A stretch of 6,784 bases of DNA from Treponema sp. Lineage in GTDB: Bacteria > Spirochaetota > Spirochaetia > Treponematales > Breznakiellaceae. The position numbers and the translations under genes are program-made. The stretch is taken from assembly GCA_031259515.1 (NCBI GenBank), contig JAIRLK010000346.1, positions 1 through 6,784 on the forward strand, given 5' to 3'. Numbering within the stretch: the first letter of the stretch is position 1; each line of letters begins with the position of its first letter. A model generated the notes under the pieces. The model did no database searches, was not told where the DNA came from, and worked only from the letters and a program-made list of their open reading frames with translations. Below are positions 1-5,513 of the stretch, piece by piece.

Positions 1-890
1 TCCGACGGTTGTGCCATTTTCTTCATATCCGCAAAGACAAAGAAAAACCGCGCGTTTCCCTCGGCCCCGGTGATACAGTGCGGCTCAAAATAAAAATCGT
101 GTTTTCCAACGCGCAGCGTAACCGGGTTTATTAGCTTGTTTATTTTCATACCGGTTTGTTTGAATAAAAGGGCGTCCAACGCGGTAACCGAGGCTACCAT
201 ACTTTCGGTACCGAAGATATCGGACACAATGGATATAAAAAAATTATTAGTGTATACTATTATACCCTGCTCGTTGATTACCGCCAAACCAAAGCCCTGT
301 ACGGATGCCGCAACATCCAAAAGGCTGATGTAATTTTTATTCTCTTGGTACTGTTTATAGAGGGACAGACTCTCATTGAAGATAGAGCCGATGAGACTGA
401 GAAGCTTCAATTCGTATTCCGTAAAATCTCCATGCTCTTTCGTTTTAAACACATTAACGGCATGATAGGGGGGGCTTGATGTGATAGTACCGTATATTAC
501 AACTTGATACGGATTATTCGCTTCTATCAGAAGTTTCCCGTATTTGGTAGAATAGAATTCCTCGCGGCTTGCAATATCCAAAATCGTAAAAATGTTTCTC
601 TGGGGGTTTTCCTGCACAAGATTTGGTATGCGCTGTATAAAAAGGTCATCATCCATGATGTAGTTTCTGTATTTTGCGAGGTTCTCCCCCAGCGAGGCGG
701 TGCCCCTGATACTTTCCACAATAACCTTGCCGTTATGATCCTTGCTGAAAGTTGTATAAACGCATAGGGGAAAGTTAAAATATTCAAGAAGGGCGAACTG
801 AACGTTGTATATAAAGTTGTCATAGTTTTTGTTGATGTAAAAGCTGAATTTCAGCAACTTCTCATAATCGGCAACCGTTATCTTTGGCAT
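1..890 (-). CDS. GAF-like/PAS-like sensory regulator, 3' end outside window
   Basis: Reading the minus strand from the ATG at 890 gives 296 uninterrupted codons to the window edge, so the C-terminus is missing. A strong Shine-Dalgarno (AAGGAGG, eight bases upstream) supports this start. Residues about 20-175 look like a GAF-type sensor fold, with the stretch FKTKEHGDFTEYELKLLSLI resembling the usual end of a GAF domain. A helical linker follows at about 158-190, then a PAS-like domain at about 187-290 (GFGLAVINEQGIIVYTNNFF is typical of a PAS start). There is no signal peptide or membrane segment, so it should be cytoplasmic. The output domain lies beyond the edge. By inference from similar architectures it may be a LuxR-type DNA-binding domain, but a kinase or cyclase output is not excluded. 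Ligand unknown. GC is low (23/60 at 301-360, 21/60 at 541-600), unlike the genes to the right, which may indicate transfer. Confidence 0.8.
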   Translation of the reverse strand, partial: MPKITVADYEKLLKFSFYINKNYDNFIYNVQFALLEYFNFPLCVYTTFSKDHNGKVIVESIRGTASLGENLAKYRNYIMDDDLFIQRIPNLVQENPQRNIFTILDIASREEFYSTKYGKLLIEANNPYQVVIYGTITSSPPYHAVNVFKTKEHGDFTEYELKLLSLIGSIFNESLSLYKQYQENKNYISLLDVAASVQGFGLAVINEQGIIVYTNNFFISIVSDIFGTESMVASVTALDALLFKQTGMKINKLINPVTLRVGKHDFYFEPHCITGAEGNARFFFVFADMKKMAQPS

Positions 891-898
891 GATTTCGT

Positions 899-905
899 CC
901 TCCTT
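899..905 (-). promoter_or_regulatory. Shine-Dalgarno of the sensory regulator
   Basis: The minus strand reads AAGGAGG here, eight bases before the ATG at 890. It is a near-perfect ribosome binding site and fixes the start of the leftmost gene. Confidence 0.85.
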
Positions 906-1086
906 CCGACCAGCACGTCCGTTCTCTCATCTGTAGATCGGGCCGGTTTTGAAACTTGGATAGCACGGACTATCGGCCGCATGTCGAAAATTGCCTGCTG
1001 GAGGCGGGCCTGAGCATCTTGAAGTGGTCAGGGCGGGAGGAATAGCCCCCTTCCGTCCAATAAAAGCCGCAAAATAGACCCTCAAA

Positions 1087-1100
1087 GGGACTTTAGTCCC
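1087..1100. repeat. Perfect short hairpin GGGAC-TTTA-GTCCC
   Basis: A five-base perfect stem with a four-base loop. On the minus strand it would lie inside the proposed leader of the regulator gene (as GGGAC-TAAA-GTCCC). There is no T-run directly after it, so it is not a standard terminator. Function unknown. Confidence 0.45.
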
Positions 1101-1168
1101 AAGGCCGCAACCCCATCCGAATAGTTGCCAAGGCGCCAATATTCAAGAACCAGCTTGTACTACAAAAC

Positions 1169-1197
1169 ATAATATCACAGGCATTTTCAAAACGAAA
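1169..1197 (-). promoter_or_regulatory. Candidate extended -10 promoter for the sensory regulator
   Basis: The minus strand reads TGATATTAT, an extended -10 (TG-n-TATTAT, hexamer at 1169-1174, five of six matches to TATAAT), inside an AT-rich patch. The -35 position at a 17-base spacing (TTTCGT, 1192-1197) is poor, which an extended -10 can tolerate. If used, transcription would start near 1162 and give the regulator gene an untranslated leader of about 270 nt. Prediction by eye only. Confidence 0.3.
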
Positions 1198-1421
1198 GAG
1201 ATTTTTTCACAAATTTTTACCTGACCGTGCGGGCGGATTAGGCAATGCCGCCATTTATACGGCCTTTGACGCGGATCGCGGGTGTTTTAAGGGACTGGCA
1301 TTGAAATGCGTCCGGGTCTTCCGGGAAAACGGCGCCGCCGAAGAGGGCCGGAGGCGCGGGCTTGGGAATTGGAGCGGACAATGCCGTGTCGCTGAATAGC
1401 GGCGCATGAATAATTTCCGGT

Positions 1422-1441
1422 GGTGATCCACAAAGTATGAT
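1422..1441 (+). repeat. Left terminal inverted repeat (20 bp)
   Basis: It reads GGTGATCCACAAAGTATGAT and is perfectly complementary to 1644-1663. The match stops immediately on both sides (1421 against 1664, and 1442 against 1643), which gives it sharp limits. On this strand it spells the codons V I H K V stop, the same end as the minus-strand 38-codon frame at the other arm. Confidence 0.8.
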
Positions 1442-1457
1442 ACATAATGCCTTGTAT

Positions 1458-1532
1458 TATAAGGAATTATGTAAAATGGGACATCAATAGACTATCTTGA
1501 CATTTTCTGTAAGAAATAGCTAATTCCTTATA
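1458..1532. repeat. Internal 12-bp inverted repeat
   Basis: TATAAGGAATTA at 1458-1469 is perfectly complementary to TAATTCCTTATA at 1521-1532, with 51 bases between the arms. The right arm also overlaps the hairpin at 1519-1547, so the two structures are mutually exclusive. Confidence 0.7.
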
Positions 1533-1547
1533 GGACAATGAATTAGC
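1519..1547. repeat. 8-bp hairpin competing with the 12-bp inverted repeat
   Basis: GCTAATTC (1519-1526) pairs perfectly with GAATTAGC (1540-1547) around a 13-base loop. The same GAATTAGC recurs at 1625-1632, so this left arm has two possible partners as well as the upstream 12-bp arm. Confidence 0.6.
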
Positions 1548-1633
1548 GTTTTTATGAAAATATTAAGAAATTATGCAAAAAGATGACCGCAGGGCCAGAA
1601 TTTTATAATTTATTGTACCACAAAGAATTAGCG
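1535..1633 (+). repeat. Direct repeat ACAA(T/A)GAATTAGCG, two copies
   Basis: ACAATGAATTAGCG at 1535-1548 and ACAAAGAATTAGCG at 1620-1633 agree at 13 of 14 positions and start 85 bases apart. Two direct copies inside an inverted-repeat element could be protein-binding sites (transposase or regulator) or traces of internal duplication. Confidence 0.6.
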
Positions 1634-1657
1634 GTGTTTTTCCATCATACTTTGTGG
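1618..1657. repeat. Subterminal hairpin CCACAAAG/CTTTGTGG
   Basis: CCACAAAG at 1618-1625 pairs perfectly with CTTTGTGG at 1650-1657 across 24 bases. The right arm lies inside the right terminal repeat, so the octamer CCACAAAG occurs three times in and around the element (1428-1435, 1618-1625 and inverted at 1650-1657). Confidence 0.55.
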
Positions 1658-1663
1658 ATCACC
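1644..1663 (-). repeat. Right terminal inverted repeat (20 bp)
   Basis: Exact reverse complement of 1422-1441. Read on the minus strand it contains the last codons and the TGA stop of the lysine-rich 38-codon frame. Confidence 0.8.
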
Positions 1664-1761
1664 TTCTTTTTCTTGTCCTTTATCCGTTTCGCTTCATCAG
1701 GTGGAAATGTTTCATACTTCTCATATCCAGCCTCATTTGCTTTATCTCCTGATAAGGCCAT
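1645..1761 (-). CDS. Possible lysine-rich 38-residue peptide ending in the right inverted repeat
   Basis: From the ATG at 1761 the minus strand encodes 38 residues, rich in Asp, Glu and Lys, with a basic tail (AKRIKDKKKKVIHKV). The stop TGA is at 1645-1647 inside the right terminal repeat. The composition is more protein-like than the hydrophobic plus-strand reading of the same DNA. Against it: there is no Shine-Dalgarno before the ATG, an in-frame TAG lies five codons upstream, and it is very short. A better ribosome-binding-like AGGAG lies inside the frame but points to an out-of-frame ATG. It could be a small gene, or the surviving 3' end of a longer gene broken by the neighbouring element. 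I do not recognise the family. Confidence 0.25.
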   Translation of the reverse strand: MALSGDKANEAGYEKYETFPPDEAKRIKDKKKKVIHKV

Positions 1762-1853
1762 TATACATTTGAGCTAGATTTCTAGTTATTAGGCATCACG
1801 CCGAGATCCGTGAGTTAGCTAAATGTCAATAAAAAAGCCCCGTAAACTCCTGG

Positions 1854-3947
1854 TTAAAGTTCCATCCCGTTAAGGTAGTCCTCATAGGCGGTTTGGGCGG
1901 CCCGGGCGGCTTTATCGGCTTCTTCCTCCTGGGAAACCAGAGCGTCGAACTCGGCGTCCAGGGCGGCAAGACGGCGAAGGTATTCCTGTCCTTGAGGGGT
2001 CTGGTTCCCCGCCGCTTCCAGATTACGCCTGATGCGGTCCTGATCGGCGGTAAGCCTGGTCCTCCGGGTTTTGATTTCCTCCAGGGCGGCTTTGGCGTCG
2101 TCGGCTTTGCCTTTAAGTTCCACCGCCCTGCTTAGGGCGGCCCGCAGGTTTTCCGGGATTTCCCCGTCCGCGATGTAGGCGGCGAAGGTTTCGGGGCGGA
2201 ACTGGGCTAGGCGCAACTGCTCCGCTGCCGGCGTTTCTTCCCGGACGGTAAACGTAAAATCCTCTCTTGCCGGAAGCTCCCGGACAAAGCGGTAAAGAGC
2301 GCCGGCCTTCTCCTCCGCCTGAGCCGGTTCCACAAGGACCGCTCCCTCGGTGATAGGGTGTTCCACCACCACCCGTTTGACATCCCCTGAGGCGTTCCGC
2401 AGGGTATACGTCCGCCTATGGAGAACCTTCCGGGTTACCGTCATGATCCCGCCGCTTATGGTTACGGCGCTTACCCTTCGGGAATAAGAAGAGGCTGCGC
2501 TGCCGGAAACAGACAGGTCTTCCCCAAATGAGATGAGCCGCTTTTCCCCTTCCGGAAAAAACTCGATGAGGGCATCGCCGGCGTAGGTTCCCCCGTCATA
2601 CACCGTAATTGGGCCGGCGGGCAGCTTCATTCCCGTGGTATTGGTAAGTTCCGCGCTTATCGCGGGGTTGAGGGTCCCGGAAGATACGGCCCGCTCCCCA
2701 GAGAAAACCAGGGTTTTTATCGCAGCCACCGTTCCTTCAACCAGGGGAAGCATAGCGCTCTGCCTGCGGGCAAGGGTTACGGGGTTTTTCAAGGTGAACT
2801 CGAAAAGGCCGCCCGCGGCGGAGGCCCGTACGGTATCTGCCAGGCCCCCGCTCCTGAGTACATTGACTTTGGCCGGGGAAGGGACCGGCGCGTAAGCAGG
2901 AGGAATCGCCTTTTGTTGACGGAGGGGGGCTTCCATCTCTTCTACGGCGCCAGCCTCGGCAAAGTCAGCGGATCCGCCCCCCGACGCATAGGAGCGGGCT
3001 TCCGCCGTCCCCGCTATAGACAAGGGCAGAACAGGCCGGGCCAGACGGTAGGGAGAGTAGAGGTCCTGTACAAAGGAGACCGGCCGTCCGGCTGTCAGGG
3101 AAAGTTCCACGCCGTTCCAGTCGGTATCGCTGTCATTGTCGATTATGGCCCAGCCTTGGAGCAAAGGCTCCTCGCCCGACAGGTCCAGCCGGTAAGAAAC
3201 CTTCCATACCGCCTGGGGAATTACGTAGCTCAGGGAAACCGTCCGGCTCCCGGTCCCGTTCAAACTGATCGTGAGGTTCCGGCTCCCGTCGTTCCGGCTT
3301 TCCATCAGCAGGTCCAGGGCCCGGTTAAGGTCGGCGTTGATAGCCGGATTGGTGAAAGAGTAGGAAGTGATGTCTTTAATGTTGATGACCCGTATTCCCT
3401 GGGGCGCCGCCAGGGAGAGGAAGATCTCCGTCCCGGAGGGAAGGCCGGTCCTGAAGTCCGGCGGCGCCCGGCGGTTTTCCACCGCGACGATACGGCCCCG
3501 GATGGGATTGGGGGCAAGCACTTCCAGTTCTTCGCCCCGAAGGTTCTCCAGTATGCCCGGTATACCCGGATTTCCCGAAAGATCGATTTTGAGGCTTCCC
3601 AAAGTACGGAAGAGGGTATCCGACGCGGGGTAGCTTACCTGGGGAGAAGCGGAGGCGGGATCGATTATCGTCAGGGATTTTAGGGCGTCGTTTACCGCTT
3701 CGACCGGGAAGGGGAGGGTTATCCCGGCGGGGCCGTTCACCGTTCCCCGGTGTTCAAAATACCCCACCCCGGAGGAAAACAGTGATAAGCGTCTGAGGGG
3801 AAGGACCTCCGCAGCTTCCGCCTGCGGGATCGGCGCATCCCAGGCCGGGGCCGGTTCCCGCGCCGCTTCCTGCGCCGCCTGGGCAAACACGGCAATACAC
3901 GCCGGAATCACCGCCAGGCTCATCATCATATAAAAACGCTTTATCAT
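1854..3947 (-). CDS. Exported DUF4139 domain-containing protein with C-terminal coiled coil
   Basis: A 697-residue protein. The start is an ATG with AAAGGAG six bases upstream. Residues 1-24 form a signal peptide (basic MIKR, hydrophobic core, A22-Q23-A24 cleavage site), so the protein should leave the cytoplasm. A lipoprotein reading at C17 (IPAC) is less likely because hydrophobic residues follow. LSLFSSGVGYFEHRG at about 55-69 and the region about 235-570 (VPQ-like VIPQAVWKVSYRLDLS, then NDSDTDWNGVELSLTAGRPV) match what I know of DUF4139, related to the 'mucoidy inhibitor' MuiA-like group. A Gly/Ala/Pro-rich linker (about 311-360) interrupts it. Residues about 600-690 are a charged Ala/Glu/Arg coiled coil. 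In many relatives the coiled coil precedes the domain; here it is last. Biochemical function is unknown; an envelope or surface role is an inference. The gene is divergent from galK. Confidence 0.8.
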   Translation of the reverse strand: MIKRFYMMMSLAVIPACIAVFAQAAQEAAREPAPAWDAPIPQAEAAEVLPLRRLSLFSSGVGYFEHRGTVNGPAGITLPFPVEAVNDALKSLTIIDPASASPQVSYPASDTLFRTLGSLKIDLSGNPGIPGILENLRGEELEVLAPNPIRGRIVAVENRRAPPDFRTGLPSGTEIFLSLAAPQGIRVINIKDITSYSFTNPAINADLNRALDLLMESRNDGSRNLTISLNGTGSRTVSLSYVIPQAVWKVSYRLDLSGEEPLLQGWAIIDNDSDTDWNGVELSLTAGRPVSFVQDLYSPYRLARPVLPLSIAGTAEARSYASGGGSADFAEAGAVEEMEAPLRQQKAIPPAYAPVPSPAKVNVLRSGGLADTVRASAAGGLFEFTLKNPVTLARRQSAMLPLVEGTVAAIKTLVFSGERAVSSGTLNPAISAELTNTTGMKLPAGPITVYDGGTYAGDALIEFFPEGEKRLISFGEDLSVSGSAASSYSRRVSAVTISGGIMTVTRKVLHRRTYTLRNASGDVKRVVVEHPITEGAVLVEPAQAEEKAGALYRFVRELPAREDFTFTVREETPAAEQLRLAQFRPETFAAYIADGEIPENLRAALSRAVELKGKADDAKAALEEIKTRRTRLTADQDRIRRNLEAAGNQTPQGQEYLRRLAALDAEFDALVSQEEEADKAARAAQTAYEDYLNGMEL

Positions 3948-3953
3948 GGTACG

Positions 3954-3960
3954 CTCCTTT
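3954..3960 (-). promoter_or_regulatory. Shine-Dalgarno of the DUF4139 gene
   Basis: The minus strand reads AAAGGAG, six bases before the ATG at 3947. It confirms the start that includes the complete signal peptide. Confidence 0.8.
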
Positions 3961-3969
3961 TCCTGTTTG

Positions 3970-3999
3970 ATTATACGTAATTTTATGGAAAAAGATGAA
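3970..3999 (-). promoter_or_regulatory. Candidate promoter of the DUF4139 gene
   Basis: A perfect TATAAT on the minus strand (3970-3975) lies just upstream of the ribosome binding site. The best -35 (TTCATC, 3994-3999, 18-base spacing) matches only three of six. The implied leader is very short, about 15 nt. Confidence 0.45.
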
Positions 4000-4019
4000 C
4001 TACCCTGCGGCGTTATTCC

Positions 4020-4072
4020 CCAGGTCCGTCTGAATTTCTCTGCGTTTATCCCGGCGGGGGACAGACTTCTGG
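4020..4072. repeat. Imperfect dyad in the divergent promoter region
   Basis: CCAG (4020-4023) plus GTCTG (4028-4032) mirror CAGAC (4062-4066) plus CTGG (4069-4072), with unequal gaps of four and two bases. The right arm touches the proposed -35 of galK, so an operator or a hairpin is possible. It may be chance. Confidence 0.3.
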
Positions 4073-4098
4073 CAAAAAGCGCTCCGCTGAGGTATACT
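4069..4098 (+). promoter_or_regulatory. Candidate promoter of the galK-argA operon
   Basis: CTGGCA (4069-4074, four of six matches to TTGACA), an 18-base spacer and TATACT (4093-4098, five of six) lie directly upstream of galK. Transcription would start near 4105, which almost coincides with the Shine-Dalgarno, so the leader would be very short. Spacing is slightly long, so this is a moderate call. Confidence 0.4.
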
Positions 4099-4105
4099 AA
4101 GCAAC

Positions 4106-4110
4106 AGGAG
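4106..4110 (+). promoter_or_regulatory. Shine-Dalgarno of galK
   Basis: AGGAG ends eight bases before the ATG at 4119. An in-frame GTG at 4116 directly precedes this ATG but would leave only five bases of spacing, so the ATG is the better start. Confidence 0.7.
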
Positions 4111-4118
4111 CTGGAGTG

Positions 4119-5504
4119 ATGACGGGAAAATCTTTATTGAATTGCATTAATTCTTCCGAAGGGGGAAAACTCTTTGCACCCCTTTACGGGCATGAGGGAG
4201 TTGAAGAAGCCTCGCGCCGCTACGCCGGCCTTGTCGAGGGAATGTTGAAATTTGCCGGTACGCCCGCGCAGGGACCCATCGGCTTTTCCAGGGATACGCC
4301 CCTTCGGGACTTTCCCGAAACCGCCGGGGATCTCCGGCTTTTTACCGCCCCGGGGCGTACCGAGTTGGGGGGGAATCACACGGATCACAACCAGGGAAAA
4401 GTCCTGGCCGCCTCCATTCAGTTGGATCAGGCCGCCGTTGCCGCCCCCCGGAAGGACGGGATCGTGGTGTTCCGTTCCACGGGTTACCCCGACGCGGTTG
4501 TTGACCTGCATGAGCGTCTTGAGCCTGACCCGGCGGAAAAAGGAACCACCGAGGCGCTGATCCGGGGGATCGCCGCGGAGTTTGTACGCCGGGGAACCGC
4601 TGTCCGGGGCTTTACCGCCAACGCCTCATCCCTGGTGCTTTCAGGTTCAGGGCTCTCGTCTTCCGCGGCCGTGGAAGTTCTTATCGGCAGGATCTTCGAC
4701 AACCTCTACGGCGGTGGAAAACGTTCCGCTTTGGAACTTGCCCAGATAGGCCAAAAGGCGGAAAACATCTTTTTCGGCAAACCTTCAGGGCTGATGGACC
4801 AGGCCGCCTGCGCCTTCGGCGGAGCGGCGGCCATTGATTTCCAAAATGCCGATCATCCCCAGATTACCGCCATCGCCTTTGATCCCGCTTCCGCCGGGTA
4901 TGCCCTGTGCATAGTGGATACCAAGGGGAGCCACGCCGATCTAACCGGGGATTACGCCGGTATTCCTCAGGAGATGAAGGCGGTAGCCCGGTTTTTCGGG
5001 AAGGCTGTACTCCGGGAACTGGACTGGGAAACGGTTCTGTCACGGGCGGGCGGGATACGGCAAGCCCTGGGAGACCGGGCGCTGCTCCGTTCCCTGCACT
5101 TCTTCCGCGAAAACCAGCGGGTCGACGCCATGCTTACGGTTCTGGAAAAGATGAATTCCGCCGGGGAAAACCGGGAAAAACAGTTGAGCCGTTTTCTTGT
5201 TCTGGTCAATGAATCGGGAGATTCTTCCTGGGAGTTGCTTCAGAACATTTTTGCCCCTCACAAACCGGGGGAACAAGCCCTGGCCCTGGCCCTGGCGCTT
5301 ACGCGGGAATTCATCAATAATGGGAACGGCGAGGGGAACGGCGCCTGCCGGGTCCACGGGGGCGGTTTTGCCGGAACCATTCAGGCCTACATCCCCCTCA
5401 ACGCCCTGCCCGCCTACCGGTCTAAAATGGAGGCCTTTTTCGGTCCCGGCGCGGTGACGGAACTCCGTATCCGTCCCATAGGCGCGGTAGAACTTCACGT
5501 ATAG
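4119..5504 (+). CDS. galK: Galactokinase, variant signature (GHMP kinase family)
   Basis: Cytoplasmic enzyme of the Leloir pathway, phosphorylating galactose to galactose-1-phosphate with ATP. The 461 residues contain the family motifs in order: sugar-binding signature APGRTELGGNHTDHNQG (about 77-93), ATP loop GSGLSSSAA (176-184), GLMDQ with the catalytic Asp at 227, GDY with the sugar-site Tyr at 279, ARFFGKAVLREL, and motif 3 HGGGFAGTIQAY (413-424). By alignment to human GALK1, Arg37, His44, Asp46, Asp186 and Tyr236 are kept (R80, H87, D89, D227, Y279), but Glu43 is Asn86 and the usual RVNLIGEHTDY core is RTELGGNHTDH. An extension of about 50 residues precedes the motif, making it longer than the usual 380-400. 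Substrate could differ from galactose. First gene of an operon with argA. Confidence 0.85.
   Translation: MTGKSLLNCINSSEGGKLFAPLYGHEGVEEASRRYAGLVEGMLKFAGTPAQGPIGFSRDTPLRDFPETAGDLRLFTAPGRTELGGNHTDHNQGKVLAASIQLDQAAVAAPRKDGIVVFRSTGYPDAVVDLHERLEPDPAEKGTTEALIRGIAAEFVRRGTAVRGFTANASSLVLSGSGLSSSAAVEVLIGRIFDNLYGGGKRSALELAQIGQKAENIFFGKPSGLMDQAACAFGGAAAIDFQNADHPQITAIAFDPASAGYALCIVDTKGSHADLTGDYAGIPQEMKAVARFFGKAVLRELDWETVLSRAGGIRQALGDRALLRSLHFFRENQRVDAMLTVLEKMNSAGENREKQLSRFLVLVNESGDSSWELLQNIFAPHKPGEQALALALALTREFINNGNGEGNGACRVHGGGFAGTIQAYIPLNALPAYRSKMEAFFGPGAVTELRIRPIGAVELHV
5277..5300 (+). repeat. Tandem hexamer GCCCTG inside galK
   Basis: Three perfect GCCCTG copies (5277-5294) followed by a degenerate GCGCTT encode an Ala-Leu run (residues 387-394). 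Gain or loss of a unit would stay in frame. It is likely just a helix in a GC-rich gene. Confidence 0.6.
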
Positions 5505-5506
5505 GA
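5503..5506 (+). promoter_or_regulatory. Weak Shine-Dalgarno of argA overlapping the galK stop codon
   Basis: AGGA starts within the galK TAG stop (5502-5504) and ends seven bases before the argA ATG. The weak site and the overlap suggest that ribosomes finishing galK help to start argA. Confidence 0.55.
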
Positions 5507-5513
5507 TACTTCC

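Larger units (their letters stand above)
906..1421. other. Non-coding gap: possible leader of the regulator gene plus GC-rich filler
   Basis: No convincing gene is visible. The part from 906 to about 1140 is GC-rich and rich in short dyads, for example GATAG/CTATC at 959-963 and 970-974, and GGGAC/GTCCC at 1087-1100. An AT-rich stretch (about 1141-1225) follows and carries a candidate minus-strand promoter. From about 1226 to 1410 the sequence is GC-rich again with more short dyads (GGCGG/CCGCC at 1232-1236 and 1248-1252). A plus-strand frame is free of stops from 1097 to 1396 but has no ATG or GTG start and no ribosome binding site, so I treat it as non-coding or a decayed remnant. Confidence 0.55.
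1422..1663. mobile_element. MITE-like or IS-remnant segment bounded by perfect 20-bp inverted repeats
   Basis: This 242-bp AT-rich segment is bounded by GGTGATCCACAAAGTATGAT (1422-1441) and its exact reverse complement (1644-1663). Inside are a 12-bp inverted repeat, an 8-bp hairpin, a 14-base direct repeat with one mismatch and another hairpin next to the right end. It has no transposase-length reading frame. Size, AT richness, terminal inverted repeats and absence of coding potential are what miniature inverted-repeat transposable elements show. I do not see a clear target-site duplication: the left flank ends ...TTTCCGGT and the right flank begins TTCTTTTTC. Alternatives are an eroded insertion sequence or a structured regulatory or RNA element. 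The family is not recognised. Confidence 0.4.

Noticed and set aside
927..1139. 70-codon minus-strand frame starting with TTG
   Set aside because: No Shine-Dalgarno, unusual composition rich in Pro, Gly and Cys, and it lies in the dyad-rich leader region of the regulator gene. It could be part of a dispersed repeat but is not supported as a gene.
1097..1399. 100-codon stop-free plus-strand frame in the gap
   Set aside because: It has no ATG or GTG start (only a late internal TTG), no ribosome binding site, and crosses an AT-rich to GC-rich boundary without protein-like continuity.
1497..1526. Perfect TTGACA (-35) inside the inverted-repeat element
   Set aside because: No acceptable -10 lies at 16-18 bases; the nearest AT hexamers match poorly, and no gene follows on that strand.
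1583..1777. 64-codon plus-strand frame with a hydrophobic centre
   Set aside because: The hydrophobic run is the reverse complement of lysine codons in the opposite frame, and no ribosome binding site precedes the start.
1796..1813. TCACG/CGTGA dyad near the end of the gap
   Set aside because: Only five base pairs with an eight-base loop and no T-run; chance is a sufficient explanation.
1824..1850. Possible terminator after the DUF4139 gene
   Set aside because: A TTTTTT run on the minus strand follows GGGGC, but no convincing stem precedes it.
2913..3683. 256-codon plus-strand frame opposite the DUF4139 gene
   Set aside because: It is antisense to a well-supported gene with a signal peptide and recognised domain. 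Long antisense frames are expected in GC-rich coding DNA.
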